64,000 nt of DNA from a virus: IMG/VR virus record IMGVR_UViG_3300005529_000004, positions 25,260 to 89,259 of that record. One strand, written 5' to 3'. The notes beneath the pieces are model-generated. The model was not told where the DNA came from and made no database searches. It saw nothing but the letters and a program-made list of their open reading frames with translations. Below are positions 7,003 through 15,142 of the stretch, piece after piece; the stretch's first letter is position 1; each line of letters starts with the position of its first letter. Both the position numbers and the translations under genes were made by a program.

Positions 7003-9572
7003 TAGATCGGCAGGTCGGGGTTGACGACGGCGTCGGCCTCGCCGGGAAGGTCGAGGCCCTCAATCAGGTGCGCGCGAACGGCCGTCGTGCTCATCGGCGG
7101 GCGGACCGGGTCGCCGCCGGAGACGACGAACCGCTCGCGGAAGTAGTCAAGCAGCGCGATCGAGCGTCCCGGCAGCTCGATGTCGGTCGAGCGCTCCGCC
7201 GCGCTGACGAGCGCGCGAGCGCGGACCCACGTGCCCTTGCCCTCGGTGTCGCGCCAGACCAGCGGGCGGTGGTTTGCGTCGGTCAGGGACAGACCCTCGA
7301 TCAGGGTGACGAGGTAGATGTTCTCCTCCGGCGCCGCGTCCTCGTCCGCGTCGAAGCAGGACAAGTCGCAGACCTCGGGGATATGCGGCGGCTTCTGCCC
7401 GTGAGCCACGAGGTCGCCGATGAACGCGCGCAGCGTCTCCCAGCCCGCTTCGAGGATCATGCGGTTGTATTCGGGGCGGCTTGCGGCCGTGAGGCGCATC
7501 GTCGGCAGCCCGTCCGGGTTGGTCGCCAGCCAGGAGTGGATGGCCGCGCCGATCTTCTGCAGCGGGACGTACTGGATCGAGGCGAGCGCCACCGGATTCT
7601 GCTCTCCGCGCGTCGGGTGGACCTGTACGATCCGCTCCCGTTCGCGGTCGAGCGCGAAGGTGTCCTCGCCTGCGACCATCGTCGGCGCGGTCAGCTCGTA
7701 GCGCACGGAGCTGAGGTCACTCTGGCCTCGCTCAGCAGTGCCGCGCGAGTAGAGCACCGGCACGAACCCCTGGAAGGCCTCGCGCGTGTCCTTGCGCGAG
7801 TGCCGCGTCCACTCGTCCACGAACACCGGCAGGCTGCGGGAGCTGGACAGGGCGCGGAGCAGCACGAACGGAGTCACCGTGCCCAGGTCCACTTCGATGC
7901 GCGATCCCGCTAGACGTGCGGTCATCCGGGCAAGCGTGCTCTTCCCCACGCCGGACGAGCCGCCGATGAACAGCATCGGGAAGTCGCGTGCCTCCGGGCG
8001 CCGCATCGCCGCCACGACCCAGGCCAGGAGCGGGTGGGTCACGCGGCTGGAGCTGAGCTGCAGGAATGTCTCCAGCCAGCCCCAGTCCGGGTTAGGCTCG
8101 GCGGGCAGGTAGACCTGGCCGGTCACGTCCGAGGTGTGCTGCGTCGGGGCGTAGCGCCAGGGAAGATCGCCGTCGTAGTGACGATTCGGGTAGACGATCG
8201 TCGGCCCGGCGTAGGAATACTCCTTCGGCGGCTCGTGCATCCCGACGCGCGTGGTCTGGAAGATCTCGGGCGTCACGTGGCCGCGCGCCTTGACCCACTC
8301 CGCGAGCAGCCGCCGGTCGAAGTCCGTGCCCGTGAAGAGAAGACGCTGTCCGTTGGCCCAGCGGTTAAGGGCCGCGACGGATGCCATGTCCGAGAGCCGC
8401 AGCACCGCATCGGTGACGACTCCGGCGTGCTCAAGGGTCACGTCGTAGCCGGGGTCGTCGCCTCCCGCGAGCTGCGCGACCGGCTCGACCGTCCAGTTCG
8501 TCACCTGCTCGGCATCGCCAGACTTGCGCGTGATCGCGTAGCCGTTCCGTTCCTTCGACACCAGCACCGGGTAGGGAAGCGGCCGGACGGCCGAACGCAG
8601 CAGGCGCGAGATGTCCGCGCGGGCTGAGCGCAGGTCCTTGCCGAGCGGCAGGATGCAGACGCGCACGTCCCAGGAGCTACCCGCCTGGCTGAAGAACTCC
8701 TCGATCCACCGCCGGGTCGCCTTCACGCCTTCCTCATCCGGGTCGAGGCCCAGGTAGATGTAGCGCGCGCCCCGGATGAAGTGAACCCAGCTCGCGTCGA
8801 TCGCCTGCTGTGCGCCAGACGGCAGACCATAGACGTCGATCGGCTCGTTCTGCTGCGCGGCCATGTACGCCGCGTACGCCGTGTCGGTCTCGCCCTCGGC
8901 GATGAAGATGCGCTGGGTCTGACGCGGTCGCCAGCTCCCGTAGAGGTTCGGGAAGGAGCTGCCGGAGATGGCGCCCTTCGTTCCATCCGCGTGTCGCTTG
9001 TGCGCGCCGGTCAACGTTCCGTCCGGTCCCCAGTGAGGAACGACGACGGTGCCGACCGGGTCGATGCCCCAGCCCCAGTTGTGGATCAGGTACTGGCCCC
9101 AGGCGGTGAGCACGCGCGGGTCGTCGCCGGGCGAGCCAAACCCGCCACGGACGGCCAGCACGATCGGAGCGCCGGGGTCCTCGCGGGCGCGCTGCTGGGC
9201 AATCGCCACCTCGCCCGCCAGGTCCTCGGGACGGGCGCGAACACGTCCCTGCACGGTCGGCTGGACGTAATCGGGCGGAAGCTCCAGCAGGAAGCGCCGA
9301 AGCGTGTCGAGGGCCTGACCGAAGTCCTGGTGCAGCTTCTCGCGGACGAGGCCGATGATGTCGAAGTCCTTGTCGCACGGCTTGCAGCCGATGCGCTGGC
9401 CGTCGTCTCCTTCCCAGACCTCCAGGCTCGGGCTGTGGTCGTCATGCCACGGGCAGAGCGCCCGCCCTCGATCGTCCAGCACGATCCCGAGCCGCGCGCA
9501 GACGTAGGCCATGCTGAGCGCCCGCTTCAGCTCCTGCGGTGTCGCCTCAAGGCCAGGAAAGGTCCCGCTCAC
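7002..9572 (-). CDS. DNA primase-helicase (CHC2 zinc finger, Toprim, P-loop ATPase)
   Basis: An 856-aa multidomain replication protein. The N-terminal zinc finger is CPWHDDHSPS with CKPCDKDFD (C-H-C-C). The Toprim domain shows FIAEGETDTAYAAY with the catalytic Glu, and YLGLDPDEEG with the Asp pair. The C-terminal domain has Walker A GGSSGVGKST near residue 535 and Walker B LPVFVDEWT, the arrangement of phage primase-helicases and related P-loop ATPases. It would lay down primers and unwind DNA at the fork. Of two in-frame GTG codons (9578 and 9572) I prefer 9572, which has GGGAGGTG at the proper distance. Directly upstream is the iteron-bearing gap, a candidate origin. Confidence 0.92.
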   Translation of the reverse strand: MSGTFPGLEATPQELKRALSMAYVCARLGIVLDDRGRALCPWHDDHSPSLEVWEGDDGQRIGCKPCDKDFDIIGLVREKLHQDFGQALDTLRRFLLELPPDYVQPTVQGRVRARPEDLAGEVAIAQQRAREDPGAPIVLAVRGGFGSPGDDPRVLTAWGQYLIHNWGWGIDPVGTVVVPHWGPDGTLTGAHKRHADGTKGAISGSSFPNLYGSWRPRQTQRIFIAEGETDTAYAAYMAAQQNEPIDVYGLPSGAQQAIDASWVHFIRGARYIYLGLDPDEEGVKATRRWIEEFFSQAGSSWDVRVCILPLGKDLRSARADISRLLRSAVRPLPYPVLVSKERNGYAITRKSGDAEQVTNWTVEPVAQLAGGDDPGYDVTLEHAGVVTDAVLRLSDMASVAALNRWANGQRLLFTGTDFDRRLLAEWVKARGHVTPEIFQTTRVGMHEPPKEYSYAGPTIVYPNRHYDGDLPWRYAPTQHTSDVTGQVYLPAEPNPDWGWLETFLQLSSSRVTHPLLAWVVAAMRRPEARDFPMLFIGGSSGVGKSTLARMTARLAGSRIEVDLGTVTPFVLLRALSSSRSLPVFVDEWTRHSRKDTREAFQGFVPVLYSRGTAERGQSDLSSVRYELTAPTMVAGEDTFALDRERERIVQVHPTRGEQNPVALASIQYVPLQKIGAAIHSWLATNPDGLPTMRLTAASRPEYNRMILEAGWETLRAFIGDLVAHGQKPPHIPEVCDLSCFDADEDAAPEENIYLVTLIEGLSLTDANHRPLVWRDTEGKGTWVRARALVSAAERSTDIELPGRSIALLDYFRERFVVSGGDPVRPPMSTTAVRAHLIEGLDLPGEADAVVNPDLPI

Positions 9573-9642
9573 TCCCACCTCCCGAATGATGCCGGTTCGT
9601 CGTTCCGCGCGGGCCTCCTACTCGCGCCCACGCAGCTTACCT

Positions 9643-9857
9643 CGTCATTCCACGGGCCGCTCATCGTTCCACGTCATTCCGTACAGCGGAATGATGAGGC
9701 CTCAAACCCGCATCGCTCCGCCACATTCTCCCCTTACTCGTCATTCCATCACTTCAGAGTAGAAGTAGGTACGTGTACGAGGCGCGGAGTGAAACGGGCG
9801 GAGACCCACGATTCTGTCAGGGGAGTGGGTCTCCACCGTTCGAATGACGGAATGACG
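9643..9857. repeat. Iteron-like CGTCATTCC repeats, candidate replication origin
   Basis: In the 293-bp gap between primase-helicase and methyltransferase, CGTCATTCC occurs at 9643-9651, 9672-9680 and 9739-9747, and the opposite orientation GGAATGACG at 9849-9857, preceded by CGAATGACG at 9841-9849. TCATTCCG and CGGAATGA face each other at 9674-9694 with a 5-base spacer. Clustered short repeats next to a primase gene are typical of origins or of operators controlling replication genes. No A/T-rich unwinding stretch is obvious. Confidence 0.5.
9800..9834 (-). terminator. Long inverted repeat after the methyltransferase gene
   Basis: GGAGACCCAC and GTGGGTCTCC form a perfect 10-bp stem with a 15-base loop, 30 bases beyond the leftward methyltransferase stop. 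On the minus strand it is followed by GCCCGTTTCACTCC. It could be a terminator, or a structural part of the neighbouring iteron region. Confidence 0.5.
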
Positions 9858-9865
9858 ATTCCGGG

Positions 9866-11275
9866 TCACTCGCCGAGCGGTCCAGGGCTGAAGTCGTGGC
9901 CCTCCTCGGGCTGCGCCTCGGCCTGCTCGCCGTAGCCCGCCTGCTCCCGCTCCGCCCGGTAGCGCGGGTAGCGCTGGCGGATGACGTCGGCGTAGCGCGG
10001 GTCCAGCTCGACCACGAACGCGCGCCGATCGGTCAGGTCGGCCGCGATCAGGGTGGAGCCGCTGCCCGCGAACGGGTCGAAGACCACGTCGCCTGGCACC
10101 GAGCTGTTCTCGATCGCCTGCGTGATCAGCTCGACGGGCTTCATGGTCGGATGCTCGCGGCTCGCACTTGGCGCGTCCACCTCGATGACCGAGGTGCAGT
10201 TGTCCGGGCCGAACCACCGCGTCGGAACCTCGCCGGAACGGTTTGCCGCGCTGTTCTCCATCTGGCTGATGCGGCCGGTCCGACGTCCAGGCGTGTAACC
10301 GTAGTAGACCGCTTCATGCCGCAGGTGGTAGTCCGAGTGCCCGAGGATCATCCGCTGCTTGACCCAGACGAGCATCTGGAAGTAGCGCCACGGCGTCTCC
10401 AGGTTCTCGAACGAGGTAATGAAGACGCCGCCGTTGCGATCGGTCGGGCCTGCGACGTAGAACGGCGCCGACTCCTGCATGATCGTCGCGCAGGCAGTCC
10501 AGGCATCGCGCAGCAAGGCACGCAGGCCAGCCTGGTCGCGGGCGTCGTTCTGGATCGTCATCGCGTTGCCCTCGACCTTGCCGACGTAGTCCACGCCGTA
10601 GGGCGGGTCGGTCCACATCATCGTGGCCTTGCCGCCTTCACCGAGCATCGCCTCGATGCCGGTCTTCAGCGCGTCGGCGTTCGTGGCATCGCCGCAGAAC
10701 AGCAGGTGCCGCATCGGGTCCTCGGCCGGGCCGATCCAGTGGAACGAGTTGGGCGGAGTCTCGGGCGTCTCCGGCAGCTCGGGCGCGTCGTTCGTGCCGG
10801 GGATGCTGGACTCGATCCGCGACTCCATGTCCTGGAGCGACCAGCCATGCTCGGCTGCCTGGCCCAGCCAGTACTCCGCCTTCTCCGCTCCGTAGCGTCG
10901 GACACGGCTGAAGTGCGAGAAGCTGACGCCGGGATGTCCTTCGAACCGCGTCATGTGCCGAGCGCGCTGCTCGTGCGGGAAGAACGCCGACACCGCCGCG
11001 TAGACCTTGACCGTCTTCTGGTCGAGGCCACCGATCGGGCTGGGCCGGTCGATCCACTCCCGGTACTCGCGCGGGAAGTGCGCCTTGTAGAAGTTCGCGA
11101 TGTCGCCGATCGCGAAGCACGTCGCGTCGGTGATGGCGCCGAGACCTTCCGCGAGGCTCAGCAGCTCCTGCTCGGATGCACCGGGCGCGAGCTGCAGACC
11201 AACCGTCGTCATGCGGGCGTGCTCGGAGAGCGCGACTCCCTGCCCGCCGAAGACGGCAATCTCAGTGCTGCTCAA
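9866..11275 (-). CDS. DNA methyltransferase (DPPY, beta-type) with an N-terminal helical domain
   Basis: A 469-aa S-adenosylmethionine-dependent amino-methyltransferase (N6-adenine or N4-cytosine). The catalytic motif MMWTDPPYGVDY precedes the SAM-binding motif DPFAGSGSTLIAA, the order of beta-class enzymes; SREHPTMKPVELI is the usual conserved stretch before it. The first 180 residues are a helical region of the kind found in ParB/regulator-methylase fusions; its role is unclear. The TTG start at 11275 is chosen because AAGGAGGT lies 7 bases upstream; an in-frame GTG at 11284 overlaps that site. A TACAAT hexamer (complement of 11304-11309) is a candidate promoter. The enzyme could protect phage DNA from restriction. 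Confidence 0.92.
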   Translation of the reverse strand: MSSTEIAVFGGQGVALSEHARMTTVGLQLAPGASEQELLSLAEGLGAITDATCFAIGDIANFYKAHFPREYREWIDRPSPIGGLDQKTVKVYAAVSAFFPHEQRARHMTRFEGHPGVSFSHFSRVRRYGAEKAEYWLGQAAEHGWSLQDMESRIESSIPGTNDAPELPETPETPPNSFHWIGPAEDPMRHLLFCGDATNADALKTGIEAMLGEGGKATMMWTDPPYGVDYVGKVEGNAMTIQNDARDQAGLRALLRDAWTACATIMQESAPFYVAGPTDRNGGVFITSFENLETPWRYFQMLVWVKQRMILGHSDYHLRHEAVYYGYTPGRRTGRISQMENSAANRSGEVPTRWFGPDNCTSVIEVDAPSASREHPTMKPVELITQAIENSSVPGDVVFDPFAGSGSTLIAADLTDRRAFVVELDPRYADVIRQRYPRYRAEREQAGYGEQAEAQPEEGHDFSPGPLGE

Positions 11276-11357
11276 GTATCCCACCTCCTTCTATGACTCC
11301 CGCATTGTACGCGAACCGCGCCGTCTCCGCGAGCGGGGCTGCGCGTTCTCTGGCCGG

Positions 11358-11363
11358 TAGACT
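11358..11363 (+). promoter_or_regulatory. TAGACT -10 hexamer, leaderless position
   Basis: GGTAGACT ends exactly 7 bases before the ATG at 11371, which therefore would be the first transcribed base; no ribosome binding site is present. Divergent from the methyltransferase promoter. Confidence 0.65.
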
Positions 11364-11370
11364 CGAACCC

Positions 11371-12837
11371 ATGAAGCCAGACGATCTCTCCGGCGTCTAC
11401 CTCGTGGAGGACGGCGACGCTGCCGCTTTCTCGTGGGGACCGGACGGCGCGCGGCACTCGTTCCGTGGCGTCGAGGACGGCGAGCGCGCACTCCGCAAGG
11501 CTGTCGCGCACGGGCTGGCGGTCGAGGAGATCGCGAAGATGTCCGAGTTCGAGCGCGCGGTAGCCCGTGAGCTGTCGGTCGGCGTCGGCGTCCGCAAGGA
11601 CACCTCGGGCGCCGTGATCATCGGCTACTTCCCCTTCGACGGCAACGGCGACGAGGACGATGCCTTCGCCAGCCAGCTCTCGCAGCTCGGCTCCGGCTCC
11701 GTCGCCGCGACCGACATCCACCTGACCCTGCTCTACCTCGGCGAGCCGGACCCCGCCTGGGACCTGGACCTGATCGCCGCGTGCGTCAAGATCGCTTGCT
11801 GCACCGCGATGCCGATCAAGGGCTGCGTCTCCGGCCTCGGCCGCTTCGTCGGTCCCGAGGATCAGGACGTCATCGTCGCGCTCGTGGACGTCCCCGAGCT
11901 GGGACGGCTGCGTCACCAGATCAAGGACCAGCTCCTCTGCTACGGCGCGCTGCCCTACACAGCGCAGTGCTTTCAGGAGGAGCACGGTTACCTGCCTCAC
12001 TTCACGATCGCGTACGTCTCCAAGAGTGCAGCATCGCCGTCGCCGCTGACCGAGGTCGTGCCCTTCACGCTCGATTCCCTGGCGCTGGCTGCCGGGCCGA
12101 AGCGTGTGCAGTTCGACTTCTCCGGCGGCTACGACGTCGCGACGAGCGATCCTGCACCGTACTACGCCGCGCGCCTGCAGAAGGAAGGGCGCGTGCTGCG
12201 CCAGGAGCACCTGGAGTGGATGGAGGACTCGATCGCGCGCATGCAGGAGATCGTGGACAGGGAGCGCCGTCGCAAGAAGCCCGGCAACCCCGAGTCGAAG
12301 GAAGACGACTCCACCGGCGACGCCGCAGCGACGGGTGGCAGCGCCGCCCAGATGTCGCGCGACGCCGATGGCACCGAGGACCTGGCCTACACCGTCACGA
12401 AGGCGCTGGAGGAGGAGCGGTTCACGCTCGGCCCGCTCTATGCGCCGGAGCGCAAGGACGCGCATGGCGAGTGGACCGACGCCGCGACGCTGCAGAAGGC
12501 TGTCTGGTCCTTCGTGGAAGAAAGTGCTGCAAATGGGCGACTTCTGAACCTGCAGCACGGCGATCACGGCACGCAGACGGTCGGCGAGTGGGTCGAGGTC
12601 ATGGCCTGGCCCTACGAGCACACGATCAAGGTCGCCACGGCTGGCGGCGAGGAGCGCGAGCTGGAGATGCCTGCGGGCACCGTCTACCTCGGCGCCAAGT
12701 GGTCGCCGGAGGCGTGGAAGCTCGTCAAGGCCGGGAAGCTCAACGGCTGGTCGCTCGGCGGCTCGGCTGTCCGTGTTGCCACCGAGGGCGACCTGCCGAT
12801 GATGGGCGATGCCAAGATTCCGGCGGCGGTACGCTAA
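11371..12837 (+). CDS. Fusion: 2H phosphoesterase plus XkdF-like prohead protease domain
   Basis: A 488-aa protein with two parts. Residues about 80-270 carry two HxT motifs, HLTLLYLG (H117) and HFTIAYVS (H210), the signature of the 2H phosphoesterase (LigT / 2',5' RNA ligase-like) superfamily. After a charged linker, residues about 340-470 (FTLGPLYAPERKDAHG, LNLQHGD, YLGAKWSPEAWKLVKAG, GWSLGGSAVRV) match the XkdF-type putative prohead serine protease domain. The following gene is also a head-maturation-type protein. It is separated by 23 kb from the capsid gene. The 2H domain could act on RNA ends or cyclic nucleotides; its presence on a possibly packaged protein is unusual. ATG chosen from the leaderless promoter. 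Confidence 0.82.
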   Translation: MKPDDLSGVYLVEDGDAAAFSWGPDGARHSFRGVEDGERALRKAVAHGLAVEEIAKMSEFERAVARELSVGVGVRKDTSGAVIIGYFPFDGNGDEDDAFASQLSQLGSGSVAATDIHLTLLYLGEPDPAWDLDLIAACVKIACCTAMPIKGCVSGLGRFVGPEDQDVIVALVDVPELGRLRHQIKDQLLCYGALPYTAQCFQEEHGYLPHFTIAYVSKSAASPSPLTEVVPFTLDSLALAAGPKRVQFDFSGGYDVATSDPAPYYAARLQKEGRVLRQEHLEWMEDSIARMQEIVDRERRRKKPGNPESKEDDSTGDAAATGGSAAQMSRDADGTEDLAYTVTKALEEERFTLGPLYAPERKDAHGEWTDAATLQKAVWSFVEESAANGRLLNLQHGDHGTQTVGEWVEVMAWPYEHTIKVATAGGEERELEMPAGTVYLGAKWSPEAWKLVKAGKLNGWSLGGSAVRVATEGDLPMMGDAKIPAAVR

Positions 12838-12842
12838 GCACC

Positions 12843-13691
12843 ATGAGCGATCTCACCGAGGCAACGCGCAAGGCGTACCAGCTCCGTGACCCGCAGGAGG
12901 CGATGGAGATCGTCCACCGCACGGGTCCCGTGAGCGGCTTCGGGCTGCACGCCGACCTGACCGACACGGTCAGGGCGCAGGCGGAGCTGCACCGCATCTT
13001 CGGTACCGGCGGAGCGCTGCAGAAGGGAGTCTCGGACATCCGGGCGCTCTGGCTGTCTTCGCTCGCCTCGTCTTACTCGCTCCTGAACGACGCGCAGGCT
13101 GGCGCGATCGTCAGTGCCTGGAAGCAGGCATTCGGCGAGGACCTGGACGCGCTGCCGCCTGATCAGGTCTACAAGGGCAACGGGCGCAACGTCGGCGACT
13201 CCGCGTCGCTGCTCGGCGTCCTGATGGAGGTCGTGACGAAGGCGTCTGACTCCTCGAAGCCCTACGGCAACGTCACCTACGCCGACCCCGGCTGGCAGAA
13301 GGACGGGAAGGCGCGCTACCCGCTCGACAGCGAGCAGCACATCCGCGCCGCCTGGAGCTACATCAACCAGGCGAAGAACGCCGCGCTCTACACCGCCGCG
13401 CAGCTCGGCAAGATCAAGGCGAAGATCAAGGCAGCCATGCAGAAGATCGGCGCCGACGTCGCTGGCAAGTCCGGCGCTGGCGACGACGGCACGGCGCAGA
13501 CCTCGGCATCCGGCAAGCCGGACGATCCGAAGGACCCGAAGCTCAAGACTCCGGCTGCAGTCGGGCTGCTCGCGAAGGCGAAGGCGAAGGGCGAGCCGCA
13601 CGAGTACGACGGCGGCAAGGACGGAACCGGCCCTTGCACCTCCTGCGGCATGTCCAAGAGCGACGGCAACCACCTCCCCGAACCGAGTTAG
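12843..13691 (+). CDS. Head-maturation-associated protein with a DUF6582-like segment
   Basis: A 282-aa protein. Its centre, YADPGWQKDGKARYPLD followed by HIRAAWSYINQAKNAALY and KIKAKIKAAMQKIG, matches a segment found in many phage capsid-maturation or scaffold proteins (DUF6582 type, by memory). A Lys/Pro/Asp-rich linker leads to a C-terminal zinc-knuckle-like CTSCGMSKSDGNH. It directly follows the XkdF-like fusion, five bases after its stop, so both may serve head assembly. Exact function unknown. Confidence 0.75.
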   Translation: MSDLTEATRKAYQLRDPQEAMEIVHRTGPVSGFGLHADLTDTVRAQAELHRIFGTGGALQKGVSDIRALWLSSLASSYSLLNDAQAGAIVSAWKQAFGEDLDALPPDQVYKGNGRNVGDSASLLGVLMEVVTKASDSSKPYGNVTYADPGWQKDGKARYPLDSEQHIRAAWSYINQAKNAALYTAAQLGKIKAKIKAAMQKIGADVAGKSGAGDDGTAQTSASGKPDDPKDPKLKTPAAVGLLAKAKAKGEPHEYDGGKDGTGPCTSCGMSKSDGNHLPEPS

Positions 13692-13694
13692 CCC

Positions 13695-14057
13695 GTGGCG
13701 ACCACGCCCGGCAACGGCAGCGGCGACCGCGTCGAGCTGACGCGCGTCTCGATGTCGGTGGAGGTACTTCGCCAGGAGGTGCGCGCGGCCAACGCCGAGA
13801 CGCGCGATGAGCTGAAGACCTACATCGACACGAAGCTGCAGCCGATCCTCGACAAGCAGGCGGCGGTGGATCGTGGCGACTTCACGATGGCGGCGACTCG
13901 CGCGATCAAGGCGCTGATCGCCAAGAGCTTCTCGCAGCGCGCCGCTGCAGGCTTCTCCGCCCGCGAGCGCAAGATCGCGCTGCTCGGGCTGTGCGCGGCG
14001 ATGATCTCGATGGGCGCAGCCGTGTACGTCTCGATCCACGCAGCGCTGGGAGGGTGA
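13695..14057 (+). CDS. Coiled-coil protein with a C-terminal membrane anchor, 120 aa
   Basis: The N-terminal 60 residues form a charged helix (LTRVSMSVEVLRQEVRAAN); the C-terminus has one hydrophobic segment (KIALLGLCAAMISMGAAVYV). The topology resembles tail-anchored helical proteins; some phage spanins or holin-associated proteins look like this, but no motif is diagnostic. GTG start three bases after the previous stop. It forms a membrane-protein group with the next two genes. Confidence 0.7.
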   Translation: MATTPGNGSGDRVELTRVSMSVEVLRQEVRAANAETRDELKTYIDTKLQPILDKQAAVDRGDFTMAATRAIKALIAKSFSQRAAAGFSARERKIALLGLCAAMISMGAAVYVSIHAALGG

Positions 14058-14062
14058 GCACG

Positions 14063-14494
14063 ATGAAGACACCGGAGCACTTCGAGGACGTCACCGACAC
14101 CTTCCTCGGCATGACGAAGGTGAAGCTCGTCGGAGTCGTCGCCTTCCTCTCGATCGTCACCGCCGCGATCTCCACCGTCTCGCTCGGCTACGCCGTCAGC
14201 GCCAACCACCGCGCGGTCGAGTCGCAGAAGGCAGCGGTCGTGGAGGGCCACAAGGTCATCTGCGTGCTGATCCGCTCATCGCTGCAGACGTCGAAGAACC
14301 GCGTCTCGGCAGCGCAGTCCGCGAAGGACCTGAACGCGCTCGCCGACCAGCTCCCGAAGGGCAGCGTCGCTCAGCGCGCGGTGTACGACGTCGCGTCGCA
14401 GTTCGCAGTCTCGGGCAAGGGCGCCAAGAGCGGCGAGGCTGCGTTCTTCGCCGAGCTGCACAAGATCGGCTGCAACGTCAAGCCTCCCGCATGA
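14063..14494 (+). CDS. Single-pass membrane protein, 143 aa
   Basis: One membrane helix near residues 22-48 (KLVGVVAFLSIVTAAIST then VSLGYAV), followed by an extracytoplasmic-looking helical domain with two cysteines (VICVLIRSS and KIGCNVKP) that could pair. ATG preferred over an overlapping GTG at 14054 because GGGAGG sits nine bases upstream. The TGA overlaps the start of the VIT-like gene. Unknown function. Confidence 0.72.
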   Translation: MKTPEHFEDVTDTFLGMTKVKLVGVVAFLSIVTAAISTVSLGYAVSANHRAVESQKAAVVEGHKVICVLIRSSLQTSKNRVSAAQSAKDLNALADQLPKGSVAQRAVYDVASQFAVSGKGAKSGEAAFFAELHKIGCNVKPPA

Positions 14495-14916
14495 CCGTCG
14501 AGGATCGCGAGCAGGCGATCTTCGGGTCGTTCGATGGTCTCACGACTGGCATCGGCATCATCGCGGCGCTAATCCTCGCTGGGCACAGCAAGGCGGTGGT
14601 CGTCGGCGTCATGGGCGCGGCGGTCGCAGCGGCTGTCGGCATGGGCGCGGGCAAGTGGCTGTCCACACCCGATCGCAACTACGGCACGGCTGGCGTCATG
14701 TTCATCGCCACGCTGATCGGCGGCGCAGCGCCGGGCATCCCGTTCACGTTCCTGCCGCTGCACTGGGCAGTCGCGGCTACGAGCCTCATCGCGGTCGGCG
14801 TCGCGCTGCAGATCGGCTGGTTCCGTGGCGCAGGGATTCGCGGCTACGTCGAGACGGCCGTCGTGCTCGTGCTGGTCACCGTGCTGACGGTGGCCACCGG
14901 CGCTGGCCTCGGCTAG
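14491..14916 (+). CDS. VIT-family-like multi-pass membrane protein
   Basis: A 141-aa protein with four or more hydrophobic segments. The N-terminus EREQAIF-like (VEDREQAIFGSFDGLTTG), followed by IGIIAALILAG and a Gly/Ala/Met-rich helix ending GAGKWLS, resembles the first two helices of the VIT/CCC1 iron-manganese transporter family, where the signature is FGxxDGxxS...GE(Y/W)LS. The conserved acidic residue in the second helix is replaced here by Gly/Ala-Lys, and the protein is about 60 percent of family length. It may be a degenerate or repurposed transporter, or a holin. ATGA overlap with the previous gene. The family assignment is from motif reading only. Confidence 0.65.
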   Translation: MTVEDREQAIFGSFDGLTTGIGIIAALILAGHSKAVVVGVMGAAVAAAVGMGAGKWLSTPDRNYGTAGVMFIATLIGGAAPGIPFTFLPLHWAVAATSLIAVGVALQIGWFRGAGIRGYVETAVVLVLVTVLTVATGAGLG

Positions 14917-14919
14917 AAT
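14914..14919 (+). promoter_or_regulatory. TAGAAT -10 hexamer before the tRNA block
   Basis: CTAGAAT overlaps the stop of the VIT-like gene and would start transcription near 14926, giving a transcript through the structured leader and both tRNAs. Confidence 0.5.
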
Positions 14920-14925
14920 CCGGCC

Positions 14926-15070
14926 ATGCGCTGTGAGTAGGCGGGTGGGCACCGCCGAGGGGCAGCGAGCAATGCGGTGGGTAGATTCTGCGACCGGGCT
15001 GCAGCCCGCCACCCGGCGGGACGAGGGAGCTGCCAAGCTCCGCATCTCGTCGGGTGAGGCCCGGAGACAA
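14926..15070 (+). ncRNA. Structured leader or noncoding RNA upstream of the tRNAs
   Basis: No gene fits here. The DNA has several strong hairpins: CGGGCTGCAGCCCG at 14995-15008; CCCGCC-ACCC-GGCGGG at 15005-15020, which shares bases with the first so the two exclude each other; and GAGCT-GCCA-AGCTC at 15027-15040 inside flanking ACGAG/CTCGT. It may be a processed tRNA leader, a decayed tRNA, or a switching RNA; I cannot match a known class. Confidence 0.3.
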
Positions 15071-15142
15071 GGGCCGGTAGCTCAGGCGGTAGAGCTGCCG
15101 GGTGAAATCCGGCGCGCGCAGGTTCGATCCCTGCCCGGCCCA
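15071..15142 (+). tRNA. tRNA-Phe (GAA)
   Basis: A complete cloverleaf: acceptor GGGCCGG/CCGGCCC, D-stem GCTC/GAGC, anticodon stem GCCGG/CCGGC with loop GTGAAAT (anticodon GAA), T-arm GCAGG-TTCGATC-CCTGC, discriminator A. CCA is not encoded. It is followed without any gap by the second tRNA, so both are cut from one transcript. Confidence 0.9.

Noticed and set aside
11272-12621. A 449-codon leftward open frame over the XkdF-like gene
   Set aside because: It is antisense to a gene with clear motifs; no ribosome site or conserved motif.
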